From the NCBI RefSeq assembly GCF_900115805.1, contig NZ_FOXU01000003.1, forward strand, positions 186,001-250,000: 64,000 nucleotides of DNA. Direction: 5' to 3'. This DNA comes from Psychrobacillus psychrotolerans. Its GTDB lineage: Bacteria; Bacillota; Bacilli; Bacillales_A; Planococcaceae. The notes beneath the pieces are model-generated. The model was not told where the DNA came from. It made no database searches and saw only the letters and a list, made by a program, of their open reading frames with translations. This document shows, piece after piece, positions 25,949 through 34,754 of this stretch (positions are counted from its first letter, which is position 1; each line of letters opens with the position of its first letter). The translations under genes were made by a program, and so were the position numbers.

Positions 25949-26506
25949 ATGTTAAATAGATACACTAATGATTATATAAAAGAGATTATCCAATACATTA
26001 TGACAACGGTTAATATTGATTTGGAAATTAGGCCGGACGAATCTGGTATAAATATGAGTTACAATTTCATTGGACACTATATAGGTGTCGATTTTACTCG
26101 CTTAATAAGTGCTTGGGAAGAAATAGAGGCGCCTCTTTCCTTGGATTCATATATAAAAACATTAACAATTCATGAATTAGGTCATGCAGTGGATCGAGCA
26201 GCATTGCTTGAATCATTGGAGCGGACAATTGAAATCTTTCGTACTAAAAATAGTAATTTAGTGAGTGAAATCTATAACGATAGAGAATTACTTAGTATGA
26301 TAATGGAAGAACATGAGATGAATATTATATTTGAAGAGACAGCGTGGAGGAATGCAGAACGACTTAACGCAGACTTTAATTTTGTAGATCATTCTACTTT
26401 AAGCAACGTAAGAAAACATTGTTTAACGTCTTATCAAAGGTTATATTTAGCGGATTTAAAACGATACGAGATTCTGTCAGAAAACCAAGATGTAAAAACA
26501 GCATAG
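25949..26506 (+). CDS. uncharacterised protein with an HELGH zinc-protease-like motif
   Basis: I do not recognise the family. The 185-residue chain contains TIHELGHAVDRAALLE, an HExxH-type zinc-binding helix at about residues 74-78, and a downstream acidic helix (EHEMNIIFEETAWRNAERLN) that could give a third ligand, as in gluzincin-type metallopeptidases. There is no signal peptide or membrane segment, so it is probably cytoplasmic. The ATG is 15 bases from AAGGAGC, which is long, so the start is uncertain. Peptidase activity is a guess from the motif. It has its own promoter and terminator. Confidence 0.6.
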   Translation: MLNRYTNDYIKEIIQYIMTTVNIDLEIRPDESGINMSYNFIGHYIGVDFTRLISAWEEIEAPLSLDSYIKTLTIHELGHAVDRAALLESLERTIEIFRTKNSNLVSEIYNDRELLSMIMEEHEMNIIFEETAWRNAERLNADFNFVDHSTLSNVRKHCLTSYQRLYLADLKRYEILSENQDVKTA

Positions 26507-26509
26507 TTA

Positions 26510-26547
26510 AAAGGCAATCCTAAGTATCGTTTGGGATTGCCTTTTTT
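26510..26547 (+). terminator. terminator of the HELGH protein gene
   Basis: AAAGGCAATCC and GGGATTGCCTTTT pair almost perfectly, then T run. Confidence 0.88.
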
Positions 26548-26696
26548 CATTTTATGCAATCAGATGTATAAATAGCTGTCTCTAAGTCAGTGATTAATAA
26601 ATCTGGTGTGGGTAATTCCTCTAATGCAATTAGTGATAGGCAACGCAATTAAAATTATTTAATAATAATTGCATTACTAAAAAATGCTCTTATTTT

Positions 26697-26721
26697 GTTT
26701 ATAACTATAAATACAGGGAAT
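26697..26721 (+). promoter_or_regulatory. sigma-B-type promoter of the 58-residue protein gene
   Basis: GTTTAT, 13 bases, GGGAAT. The same spacing and a near-identical sequence are found at 30448-30472. Confidence 0.7.
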
Positions 26722-26770
26722 CTACTAGATATAATCATTTATTAATTTTGTAAAAAGGAGAGAATAAAAA

Positions 26771-26947
26771 ATGACTAACCAAGACCGCGAAATACGAAAC
26801 GATGAAGATCCAAACACTACTCAAGAGCAGCCAAGCAAAATTGAAGAAATAGATAAAAGAAAAGAAAAAGAACATGAAAAGCAAGAAGAAGGAAACTACA
26901 AAGAAGATACAATTAGTACACAAGAAGATAGTAACTTACGTAGATAA
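26771..26947 (+). CDS. 58-residue hydrophilic, charged small protein
   Basis: The ATG has AAAAGGAGAG upstream and opens MTNQDREIRNDEDPN, followed by a very charged chain (KRKEKEHEKQEEG) and ending SNLRR. No hydrophobic segment is present and the protein is probably disordered. The sigma-B-type promoter suggests a general stress protein. A broken copy at 30522 shows that the unit was duplicated. No family is recognised. Confidence 0.7.
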   Translation: MTNQDREIRNDEDPNTTQEQPSKIEEIDKRKEKEHEKQEEGNYKEDTISTQEDSNLRR

Positions 26948-26966
26948 TATAGAGATGTTATAAGAG

Positions 26967-27004
26967 ATGCTTCTAATCATTTGTCGATTAGGAGCATTTT
27001 CTTT
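26967..27004 (+). terminator. terminator of the 58-residue protein gene
   Basis: ATGCTTCTAATC and GATTAGGAGCAT pair with one mismatch, followed by TTTTCTTT. Confidence 0.8.
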
Positions 27005-27250
27005 GTTCAATTCAAAGTTTCTCTGAAGATCGTAGCAGTGGCGCAAGAAAATATGTGAAAATCTTTACTGTTAAGATGCTACCACTACGTTTTAAAGACG
27101 TTCATGCTCAAATGGACAACCTGTTATCTGGCTTAATTAGAGTGGTTCTACATTCTTCAAATACTTCATATAATCCCTTTATATAAGACCGAATATTTTG
27201 ATTTATTAAAATGTTTTTATAATATATAGTAAAAGAAGGAGGAGATGAAA

Positions 27251-28846
27251 GTGAAAACTATTTTTATCAATGGTCAGATATATACGATGAATCCGAAAGA
27301 ACCTATGGTGCAATCAATCCTAATGAATAATGAACGAATAATTGATATGGGATCCAATGAAGAGATATTACTACTATGGGGAAGAAATGGAGCTAAGATT
27401 ATCGATTTGGAAGGGCGGACAGTTTTGCCTGGCTTAATAGATAGTCATTTGCATATTTCTAGTGTTGGTATCAATTCTCAAGAACTAGATCTTACTCATG
27501 TAAGATCTGCAGATGAATTATTGGATTCCATCAAGAATTGGGCAACTAAAATGAAACCTGGTGAGTGGATCTTAGGAAGAGGCTGGGATGAAAATACCTT
27601 TCTAGATAAAAGAATACCAACTATTGAAGAGCTCGATTATGTTTCGTTAAATATTCCACTTTATTTGCCTCGTATTTGTGGACATGCATCATTGGTTAAT
27701 AGTACTGCTTTCAAAATAAGTGGTTATCACCCACATATGACTATTCCTTATGGGGGGACGGTCGTTCTAAATTCTACTACGAAAAAGCCTAACGGATTAT
27801 TGCTAGAAACTGCGTCAACCATTGTTTCCAAACATATTCCAAAGAAAAGCTATGAGCAGTTAAAAATTGCCTTAAAATGCGGCTTACAAAAGGCCATAAG
27901 TTTCGGGTTAACGAGTATTCATACGAATGATCCAAATTATCTTGGAGGAGCCCAACAAACCTACAAATTATTTGATGAACTTATAAATCATGATGGAATC
28001 GGACCTCGTAGTAATCTTTTAATAGACTATGATTATTTGGAGGAAATGAAAAACATCGGATTGTCCACCGGATTTGGAAATAACAAGGTGATGATAGGTG
28101 CTATAAAATTATTTGCAGATGGTGCATTAGGTGGAAGGACTGCACATCTATCGGAGCCTTATATAGATGATCCCGATAACGTTGGAAACGCAATGTATGA
28201 TAATGAAGTCTTATTCCAACTTATACGGAACATTAGACTGCAAGAAATGCCAGTAGCAATACATACGATAGGAGATCAAGCATTAGTGGATGTCCTTAAT
28301 ATATTAGATCAATTTAAAACGACCAAATACCGCGATAGGCTGATACATGTTTCCCTATTAAATGAACAATTAATACAAAGGTTAAGCAATAGTCATCGAA
28401 TAGTCGATGTGCAACCTAAATTTGTATCTAGTGATTATCCTTGGATTGAAGATAGAATTGGAAAACAAAGAGCAAAATTTGCGTATCCTTTTAAAAGTTT
28501 ATTAGATTCAGGTGTAATATGTGCAGGTAGTTCAGATGCTCCAATTGAACCTTTAAATCCTCTATTGGGTATTCATGCTGCTTTAACTAGAAGGAAGTCT
28601 GGAGAAAGTCATGACGGCTATAATGTGAAAGAAAAGCTGACTATATACGAAGCTATTAAACTGTTCACGGTTGGAGGTGCCTATGCAACCAATGAAGAAT
28701 TAGTGAAAGGAACATTGGAACGGGGAAAGTTAGGTGATATGACCGTTTTATCCCATGATCCATTTCGAATGGAAAATCCTGATCAATTATTAACAACCGA
28801 AATTGAAATGACCGTTATTGGTGGAGAAATAAAGTATCAAAAATAA
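27251..28846 (+). CDS. metal-dependent amidohydrolase (amidohydrolase family 3, YtcJ-like)
   Basis: This 531-residue amidohydrolase-superfamily protein has a small beta domain (MKTIFINGQIYTMNPK) followed by the metal site GLIDSHLHIS (HxH), later GAIKLFADGALGGRTA, AVAIHTIGDQ, and CAGSSDAPIEPLNPL near the C-terminus. Family 3 members cleave N-acyl or N-formyl amides, but the substrate is not predictable. AAGGAGG is eight bases from the GTG at 27251; the ATG at 27245 is too close to it. It shares an operon with a sodium:alanine-type symporter, which suggests release and uptake of an amino acid or similar compound. Confidence 0.85.
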   Translation: MKTIFINGQIYTMNPKEPMVQSILMNNERIIDMGSNEEILLLWGRNGAKIIDLEGRTVLPGLIDSHLHISSVGINSQELDLTHVRSADELLDSIKNWATKMKPGEWILGRGWDENTFLDKRIPTIEELDYVSLNIPLYLPRICGHASLVNSTAFKISGYHPHMTIPYGGTVVLNSTTKKPNGLLLETASTIVSKHIPKKSYEQLKIALKCGLQKAISFGLTSIHTNDPNYLGGAQQTYKLFDELINHDGIGPRSNLLIDYDYLEEMKNIGLSTGFGNNKVMIGAIKLFADGALGGRTAHLSEPYIDDPDNVGNAMYDNEVLFQLIRNIRLQEMPVAIHTIGDQALVDVLNILDQFKTTKYRDRLIHVSLLNEQLIQRLSNSHRIVDVQPKFVSSDYPWIEDRIGKQRAKFAYPFKSLLDSGVICAGSSDAPIEPLNPLLGIHAALTRRKSGESHDGYNVKEKLTIYEAIKLFTVGGAYATNEELVKGTLERGKLGDMTVLSHDPFRMENPDQLLTTEIEMTVIGGEIKYQK

Positions 28847-28876
28847 GTACTAAAAAATTGGAGAGGGGTTGTACTG

Positions 28877-30343
28877 TTGGATGCATTACTGGAGACCATT
28901 GTTGGCTGGTTATGGGGATTACCGCTCATATTTACTGTTCTTTTTGTAGGGCTCTATTTTACAATTGGAAGTAAATTGTTTCAATTTAGTTATTTACCAC
29001 ATATTTTTAAAGAAACATTTGGTAAGCTTTTTGGTAAGAAAGAAAAATCTGAGGATTCCAAAGGGATATTAACACCATTTCAAGCTGTTGCTACAGCCAT
29101 TGGTGGAAGTGTTGGGGTAGGGAATATCGGTGGTGTTGCTACTGCAATTGCAATTGGTGGACCTGGAGCCGTTTTCTGGATGTGGATTACTGCACTACTA
29201 GGTATGATAACAAAAACAGTGGAAGTAACTTTATCTGTGTACTACCGAAATACGGACGAAAAAGGGAATCCTTATGGCGGACCAACTTATTATATGGAAA
29301 AAGGGCTTGGAGAGGAAAAGAACTTTAAATTTTGGAAGGTTCCTGCCATTCTATTTGGTGTAGGTATTTTCACAACTTTCTTTATAACCCTTCAAAATTA
29401 TACGATTTCAGAAGCAGTTAGCTCCACGTTCAATATTGGGATGATTCCTGCCTCCTTTATCTATTTGACTATTATATATATTATTATTTATGGAGGCATT
29501 AAACGGATAGGTGAGATTGCTTCCTTGCTAGTCCCGTTTATGTGTATGTTCTATGTAATTGCTGGACTTTATATTATTTTTAAAAATTATACAGAAATTA
29601 TTCCGGTCTTTTCTTTAATATTCGATAGCGCATTTTCTGGTATGGCTGCAGTAGGAGGATTTACAGGGGCAGCCATTGCTCAGGTAATTCGCATGGGGGT
29701 TGCTCGTGCCGTGTATAGTAATGAGGCTGGTTGGGGTACTTCACCAATGATTCACTCAACCGCAAAAACTTCCCATCCGATAAAGCAAGGAATGTGGGGT
29801 GCTATGGAGGTATTCGCAGATACGATGATTGTATGTTCTATCACTGCGTTTACGATAATCATAACAGGTGTTTGGTCTTCAGGTTTGGATGGAGCAGCTC
29901 TAACATTATCTGCATTTGAGATTGGAATTGGGGAAATTGGTAGATATATAATAACTATCTCCATTTTCTTATTCGGCCTAACAACCTCTACAGGTTGGTA
30001 TACGTATTATGAAATAATATTAAGGCATTTATTTAATAATGAAAAGAAGCTTGCATTAAAGTACAAAATTTTAACCTTATTTAAATGGTTATATCCAATT
30101 CCAGGGTCATTAATGGTAATTTATGCAGTAATGAATGATATGCCTGGGAAAGCTGTTTGGTATTTTGCTGATATTACGACAGCCATCCCTACGTTTGTTA
30201 ACTTAATAGTAATACTCTTCTTAAGTAAAAAATTCTTTGAACTGCTTCGTGATTATAAAGCAAGGTACTTAAATATAGGGATTGTTGATCCTGACTTTAA
30301 TGTGTTTTATGAGGATAAGGTAAAAAAAGAAAGTTATAAATAG
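28877..30343 (+). CDS. alanine/glycine:cation symporter (AGCS family)
   Basis: This 488-residue membrane protein has about eleven helices and the AGCS signature (TAIGGSVGVGNIGGVATAIA, GGPGAVFWMW, then GGPTYYMEKGLG and RAVYSNEAGWGTSPMIHS). These transporters take up alanine or glycine with sodium. It starts with TTG eight bases after GAGAGGGG and follows the amidohydrolase by 30 bases, then a terminator. Substrate specificity cannot be read from sequence and may follow the partner hydrolase. Confidence 0.9.
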   Translation: MDALLETIVGWLWGLPLIFTVLFVGLYFTIGSKLFQFSYLPHIFKETFGKLFGKKEKSEDSKGILTPFQAVATAIGGSVGVGNIGGVATAIAIGGPGAVFWMWITALLGMITKTVEVTLSVYYRNTDEKGNPYGGPTYYMEKGLGEEKNFKFWKVPAILFGVGIFTTFFITLQNYTISEAVSSTFNIGMIPASFIYLTIIYIIIYGGIKRIGEIASLLVPFMCMFYVIAGLYIIFKNYTEIIPVFSLIFDSAFSGMAAVGGFTGAAIAQVIRMGVARAVYSNEAGWGTSPMIHSTAKTSHPIKQGMWGAMEVFADTMIVCSITAFTIIITGVWSSGLDGAALTLSAFEIGIGEIGRYIITISIFLFGLTTSTGWYTYYEIILRHLFNNEKKLALKYKILTLFKWLYPIPGSLMVIYAVMNDMPGKAVWYFADITTAIPTFVNLIVILFLSKKFFELLRDYKARYLNIGIVDPDFNVFYEDKVKKESYK

Positions 30344-30352
30344 CTTAATACT

Positions 30353-30386
30353 AAGGGCAAATCGTGGAAATGCGGTTTGTCCTTTT
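30353..30386 (+). terminator. terminator of the amidohydrolase-symporter operon
   Basis: AAGGGCAAA pairs with TTTGTCCTT (one G-T) with an inner CG pair, followed by TTTT. Confidence 0.75.
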
Positions 30387-30447
30387 GAATATGAAATAAA
30401 TGGAGAGACTTAAATATACTCTCGTGCAAGGTCAACACTTTTAGATT

Positions 30448-30472
30448 GTTTATAACTATAAGTATCGGGAAT
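30448..30472 (+). promoter_or_regulatory. sigma-B-type promoter retained in front of a pseudogene
   Basis: GTTTAT, 13 bases, GGGAAT, still intact although the gene behind it is broken. Confidence 0.6.
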
Positions 30473-30521
30473 CTATTAAGTAAGGCAAGTTATTAAATAC
30501 GAACAAAAGGAGAGTAAACAA

Positions 30522-30640
30522 ATGACTAACCAAAAATGAAGAGAAACGATAGGCTGAAGATTCATCACTACATAAGAGCAAGCAAGTAAAAATGATGAAG
30601 TAAAAAAAGAAATTGAATTCCCTAGATCCTTTCCCGACTA
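30522..30640 (+). pseudogene. broken copy of the 58-residue stress-type protein gene
   Basis: An AAAAGGAGAG site and ATGACTAACCAA are kept, but the sixth codon is TGA. The downstream bases still align with the intact copy (GAGAAACGAT, TGAAGAT, AGAGCA.GCAAG, AAAAAGAAATTGAA) with several small gaps. No long frame remains. A regulatory RNA made from the intact promoter cannot be excluded. Confidence 0.65.
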
Positions 30641-30757
30641 GGCGCATTTCTTTGTTCGATTCAAAATTTCAATAAGATTGTATCGGTGTATCTAGAATAA
30701 ATGATATAGTGTATATAATTGAGTACATACATAAGCTAGTGAAGGTGGCGAATTATA

Positions 30758-31750
30758 ATGAAAAAAAAGAATCATCCGATTATGAAGGATGAAAACGTCA
30801 TTTTATTCCCTGGAATGATCGAAAACTATGTTGAAAAGGGACTTAAATTTGCGGAAGAGAATAACTTTATGGAAGCGGTCTCTTGTTTTGACGAGGCTAA
30901 CAAATATAAGGAACTGAGTGACATGGTCCAAAGTGTCTACATTTTATCTTTGCTAGAAACAGGAAGAGCTACAGACGCAAAGAAAATATGTGAAACTCTT
31001 TACGAAAAAAAGTCTCCTTTTTTTGAACAGGTTATAGAATTATATTTGACAATATTACTTGACCTAAAAGAATACAATCAGTTAAACGAAGTATTAGATG
31101 GATTAATGAAGGATTCCACCTATACTTTTCAGCAGAAGAAAAATTTTAAACAGCTTAAAGAACTAAGCATCAAGATGTTATCAGACACAACCTTCTCAGT
31201 AGATGAAGAGGTCCACATTCAAATGGACAACGACCAGTTTAAATTAGTGAACTTTAAAAAACTACCTTATGGACAACAAGAACAATTATTACAAATGGCA
31301 TTCCAAACAGATGTAATGGTCATATCGGAGGATATCATTACAATCATCGAAAGCTCTGATATCATTCCTACTATTAAATCACTAGCTCTTTTACTTCTTG
31401 GAGCAGCGGGAGTACAAACTGAGGTTACCGTAGAAAAGTTCGGGTTTAAGGAAACGGTTATTCCGACAGCACCTCCAGAAAGCACAGCGGTTGATCGAGT
31501 AGAATCTATCAAACAATATATGGAGAACTCCTTATCCAAAGATCCCACTAAGCTTGAAATGACCTTGGAAATGGTTCATCGCCATGCTTATACCTTGTTT
31601 CCGTTTGACTGGGTAGGATATACTAATGAAACAGTAGCTAATAAATACATGGAATATGTAGATGCATTATTTGGGAATAGTGAATTGGAGCCTGATGAGT
31701 TCTTTCAGTTACTCATTGAACTGGAAAAATCAGTAGAAGTTTTGAGTTAG
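30758..31750 (+). CDS. ysoA: tetratricopeptide-repeat protein (YsoA-like)
   Basis: This 330-residue soluble protein starts MKKKNHPIMKDENVILFPGMIENYVEKGLKF in two steps. Its N-terminal half consists of helical TPR-like repeats (KFAEENNFMEAVSCFDEANKYK and following units). The C-terminal half is also largely helical. It lies directly before tig, the position of ysoA in B. subtilis. The function is unknown; TPR repeats imply protein-protein contacts. GAAGGTGG precedes the ATG. Confidence 0.82.
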   Translation: MKKKNHPIMKDENVILFPGMIENYVEKGLKFAEENNFMEAVSCFDEANKYKELSDMVQSVYILSLLETGRATDAKKICETLYEKKSPFFEQVIELYLTILLDLKEYNQLNEVLDGLMKDSTYTFQQKKNFKQLKELSIKMLSDTTFSVDEEVHIQMDNDQFKLVNFKKLPYGQQEQLLQMAFQTDVMVISEDIITIIESSDIIPTIKSLALLLLGAAGVQTEVTVEKFGFKETVIPTAPPESTAVDRVESIKQYMENSLSKDPTKLEMTLEMVHRHAYTLFPFDWVGYTNETVANKYMEYVDALFGNSELEPDEFFQLLIELEKSVEVLS

Positions 31751-31758
31751 GAATAATG

Positions 31759-31786
31759 TTGAAACTCTATTCATCTATGCTATAAT
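31759..31786 (+). promoter_or_regulatory. sigma-A promoter of tig
   Basis: TTGAAA, 16 bases, TATAAT, nine bases after the ysoA stop, giving a leader of about 90 bases. Confidence 0.65.
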
Positions 31787-31880
31787 ATACAAGTTGTCAA
31801 TATAATTAGTGAAAAACTGCGCTGTATAAGTATATGCAGGGTGCTAAATTATTGTAAATTATTATTTGGAGGTAGAATAT

Positions 31881-33173
31881 ATGTCAATGGATCAGACTGT
31901 AAAATGGGAAAAACAAGAAGGTAATAATGGTTTATTAACTGTAGAAGTTACTGCACAAGAAGTATCAAAAGGATTGGATCAAGCCTTTAAAAAAGTAGTT
32001 AAACAAATTAACGTACCAGGTTTCCGTAAAGGGAAAATGCCTCGTCAAATGTTCGAAAAAATGTATGGTGTGGAATCATTATTCCAAGAAGCTTTAGATA
32101 TTATCTTGCCACATGCATATGGCCATGCTGTTGAAGATGCTGGAATTGATCCAGTAGACCAACCAGAAATCGATATCGTAACAATGGAAAAAGGACAACC
32201 TTTAGTATTCACTGCTAAAGTTGTTGTAAAACCAGAAGTAACTCTAGGAGACTATAAAGGTCTTGAAGTAACTAAACTAGAAGAAACTGTTACTGACGAA
32301 GAAATCGACGAGCAATTAAAAAGTAATCAAACTCGTTTAGCTGAATTAGTAGTAAAAGAAGATGCCATCGTTGATGGCGATACTGCAGTAATCGACTTCG
32401 AAGGATTCGTTGATGGAGAAGCTTTTGAAGGTGGAGCAGGAACAGATTATCCACTAGAAATCGGTTCTAATTCTTTCATTCCTGGTTTCGAAGAACAATT
32501 AGTTGGTGCTAAAACTGGAGATGCAAAAGATGTTGAAGTAACATTCCCAGAAGAATACCATGCTGCTGAGTTAGCAGGGAAATCTGCTACATTTAAAGTA
32601 ACTGTTAAAGAAGTTAAAGGTAAAGAATTACCTGAACTTAATGATGACTTTGCTAAAGAAGTAGATGCTGAAGTAGAAGGTATCGACGCTTTACGTACTA
32701 AGCTAAAAGAAGCAACTGCTGAAGAGAAAAAACAATTAGCTGCTCAAACACTACGTGATACATTAGTAGAAGCTGCTGCAGAAAATGCAACAATTGATAT
32801 TCCTGAAGCAATGATCAAATCTGAAACGGACCGCATGTTACAAGAATTTGGTCAACGTTTAGAGCAACAAGGTATGAACTTGGATCTTTACTATCAATTC
32901 TCAGGTCAAGACGAAGAAGCATTACGTACTCAAATGACAGAAGATGCTAAAAGTCGCGTAAAAGTTTCATTGACACTTGAAGCAATTGCTAAAGCAGAGA
33001 AAATTGAAGCAACTGAAGAAGATATCGATGCAGAACTTGAAAAAATGAGCGCACAGTTCAATATGAAGCTTGAAGATATTAAACGTGCACTTGGTGGTAC
33101 AGACGTTCTTGCAAACGACTTACGTTTCCAAAAAACAGTTGAATTCTTAGTGGAAAACGCTAAGATTTCTTAA
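31881..33173 (+). CDS. tig: trigger factor (ribosome-associated chaperone and prolyl isomerase)
   Basis: This 430-residue protein has an N-terminal ribosome-binding domain with the docking motif [19 protein letters not shown], a central FKBP-type PPIase domain ([20 protein letters not shown], then [15 protein letters not shown]), and a long helical C-terminal chaperone domain. It binds nascent chains at the tunnel exit. The ATG at 31881 is eight bases from GGAGG; an in-frame TTG 15 bases upstream overlaps that site and is rejected. It is followed by clpX, as in B. subtilis. Confidence 0.97.
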   Translation: MSMDQTVKWEKQEGNNGLLTVEVTAQEVSKGLDQAFKKVVKQINVPGFRKGKMPRQMFEKMYGVESLFQEALDIILPHAYGHAVEDAGIDPVDQPEIDIVTMEKGQPLVFTAKVVVKPEVTLGDYKGLEVTKLEETVTDEEIDEQLKSNQTRLAELVVKEDAIVDGDTAVIDFEGFVDGEAFEGGAGTDYPLEIGSNSFIPGFEEQLVGAKTGDAKDVEVTFPEEYHAAELAGKSATFKVTVKEVKGKELPELNDDFAKEVDAEVEGIDALRTKLKEATAEEKKQLAAQTLRDTLVEAAAENATIDIPEAMIKSETDRMLQEFGQRLEQQGMNLDLYYQFSGQDEEALRTQMTEDAKSRVKVSLTLEAIAKAEKIEATEEDIDAELEKMSAQFNMKLEDIKRALGGTDVLANDLRFQKTVEFLVENAKIS

Positions 33174-33201
33174 TTTTAAATTCATACGTTGTTAATACTA
33201 A

Positions 33202-33240
33202 TAGAACAAGGTACAGCATTCAGAACTGTGCCTTGTTCTA
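33202..33240 (+). terminator. long hairpin after tig, without a T tract
   Basis: TAGAACAAGG.ACAG pairs with CTGT.CCTTGTTCTA in a strong stem. The bases that follow (TCATAT) are not a proper T run, so termination may be partial, or the stem may protect the tig mRNA end. Confidence 0.5.
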
Positions 33241-33288
33241 TCATATACATAGATTTTTCAATATTAAAAACATACTTAAACGTATTAT

Positions 33289-33317
33289 TTGATTACTTGA
33301 TGAGAATCTTGTAACAT
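33289..33317 (+). promoter_or_regulatory. possible promoter of clpX
   Basis: TTGATT, 17 bases, TAACAT, ending 26 bases before the clpX start. The hexamers are only moderate matches. Confidence 0.4.
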
Positions 33318-33342
33318 AATTGCTTGAATAGGGGTGAATATT

Positions 33343-34611
33343 TTGTTCAAATTCAATGATGAAAAAGGGAACTTAAAATGTTCTTTTTGTGGTAAACCAC
33401 AAGAACAAGTTCGTAAGCTAGTAGCAGGACCAGGCGTATATATTTGTGATGAATGTATCGACCTTTGTTCTGAAATCGTAGAAGAAGAGCTAGGAATTGA
33501 AGAAGAAGTAGAGTTTAAAGAAGTTCCAAAACCAAAAGAAATTTTAGCTATATTAGATGAATATGTAATTGGACAAGAACGAGCAAAAAAATCACTTGCA
33601 GTTGCAGTTTATAACCATTACAAACGCATTAATTCCAATAGTGTCATTGACGAAGTAGAATTAGCTAAATCAAATATAGTATTAATAGGTCCAACTGGTA
33701 GTGGTAAAACATTGCTAGCCCAAACACTTGCAAGAATTCTTAACGTACCATTTGCAATTGCAGATGCAACTTCGTTAACAGAAGCAGGATATGTAGGGGA
33801 AGATGTTGAGAATATCCTTTTAAAACTAATTCAATCAGCTGATTATGATATCGAACGTGCTGAAAAAGGAATTATATATATAGATGAAATTGATAAAGTA
33901 GCTCGTAAATCAGAGAATCCTTCTATTACACGAGATGTTTCTGGTGAGGGTGTACAACAAGCACTTCTTAAAATATTAGAAGGTACTGTTGCAAGCGTAC
34001 CTCCACAAGGCGGCCGTAAGCATCCGCACCAAGAGTTCTTACAAATTGATACAACGAATATTCTTTTCGTTGTGGGTGGAGCTTTTGACGGTATCGAACA
34101 AATTATCAAACGTCGTTTAGGTGAAAAAGTTATTGGTTTCGGAGCTGATCCGAACAAAGTAGAAGTTGCTGAAGGTTCAGTACTTTCGCAATTAATACCA
34201 GAGGATCTATTGAAATTTGGTTTAATACCAGAATTCATCGGACGTCTGCCAGTACTTGCAAGCTTAGAGCAGTTAGATGTGAGTGCATTAGTTCAAATTC
34301 TAACAGAACCGAAAAATGCTCTTGCTAAGCAATATCAAAAAATGATTGAGTTGGATAATGTGAAGTTAACATTTGAAGATGATGCATTGATAGCTATTGC
34401 TAAAGAGGCAATTGAACGTAAAACTGGTGCACGTGGTCTACGTTCAATCATTGAAAACATCATGCTAGATGTAATGTTTGAATTGCCATCTAGAGATGAC
34501 ATTGTCGAATGTATCATAACGAAAGAATCTATTACAGATAAAGCCAAACCTAAGTTATTATTAGAGGATGGTACAGAATTAGATAAAGATAATGAAAAAA
34601 CATCGGCTTAA
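33343..34611 (+). CDS. clpX: ClpX ATP-dependent unfoldase subunit
   Basis: This 422-residue AAA+ unfoldase feeds substrates to ClpP. It has an N-terminal zinc-binding domain ([25 protein letters not shown]), Walker A GPTGSGKT, the pore loop GYVGED, Walker [10 protein letters not shown], and sensor 2 [10 protein letters not shown]. The TTG at 33343 gives the usual MFKFN start with AGGGGTG upstream; a GTG nine bases earlier lies inside that ribosome site. No CtsR operator repeats are seen. Confidence 0.97.
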   Translation: MFKFNDEKGNLKCSFCGKPQEQVRKLVAGPGVYICDECIDLCSEIVEEELGIEEEVEFKEVPKPKEILAILDEYVIGQERAKKSLAVAVYNHYKRINSNSVIDEVELAKSNIVLIGPTGSGKTLLAQTLARILNVPFAIADATSLTEAGYVGEDVENILLKLIQSADYDIERAEKGIIYIDEIDKVARKSENPSITRDVSGEGVQQALLKILEGTVASVPPQGGRKHPHQEFLQIDTTNILFVVGGAFDGIEQIIKRRLGEKVIGFGADPNKVEVAEGSVLSQLIPEDLLKFGLIPEFIGRLPVLASLEQLDVSALVQILTEPKNALAKQYQKMIELDNVKLTFEDDALIAIAKEAIERKTGARGLRSIIENIMLDVMFELPSRDDIVECIITKESITDKAKPKLLLEDGTELDKDNEKTSA

Positions 34612-34620
34612 TTAGCCATT

Positions 34621-34677
34621 GAAAAAGCTGGCTTCCATCTGCGCGTGCTTAGCGCATGCAAGGATGTCAGCTTTTTC
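34621..34677 (+). terminator. terminator of clpX
   Basis: GAAAAAGCTG pairs with CAGCTTTTTC, with further inner GCGC pairing. It sits 10 bases after the stop. Confidence 0.85.
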
Positions 34678-34754
34678 AACTTCAAAGGAACTTTTTTTAT
34701 AACAAGCATTATTGATGAAACTACGGACAGAATAAGTTGGAGGTGACTACCCAA

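Larger units (their letters stand above)
26695..27028 (+). repeat. left copy of a sigma-B unit repeated at 30446
   Basis: This copy contains a sigma-B-type promoter, a 58-codon gene, a terminator and the tail CTTTGTTCAATTCAAAGTTTC. A shortened, mutated copy in the same orientation lies at 30446-30671, sharing the promoter block, ATGACTAACCAA and the tail. Together they flank the amidohydrolase-symporter pair. The remaining sequence up to 27250 shows nothing recognisable. Confidence 0.7.
30446..30671 (+). repeat. right copy of the sigma-B unit (degraded)
   Basis: TTGTTTATAACTATAA..GGGAATCTA..A, AAAGGAGAG, ATGACTAACCAA and a tail CATTTCTTTGTTCGATTCAAAATTTC match the left copy at 26695 in the same orientation. 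The reading frame is destroyed. The unit ends about 86 bases before ysoA and, with the terminator, accounts for the 414-base gap after the symporter. Confidence 0.7.

Noticed and set aside
33843-34238. Opposite-strand 131-codon frame inside clpX
   Set aside because: Shadow of the conserved AAA+ region; composition is low-complexity serine-rich, typical of antisense frames.
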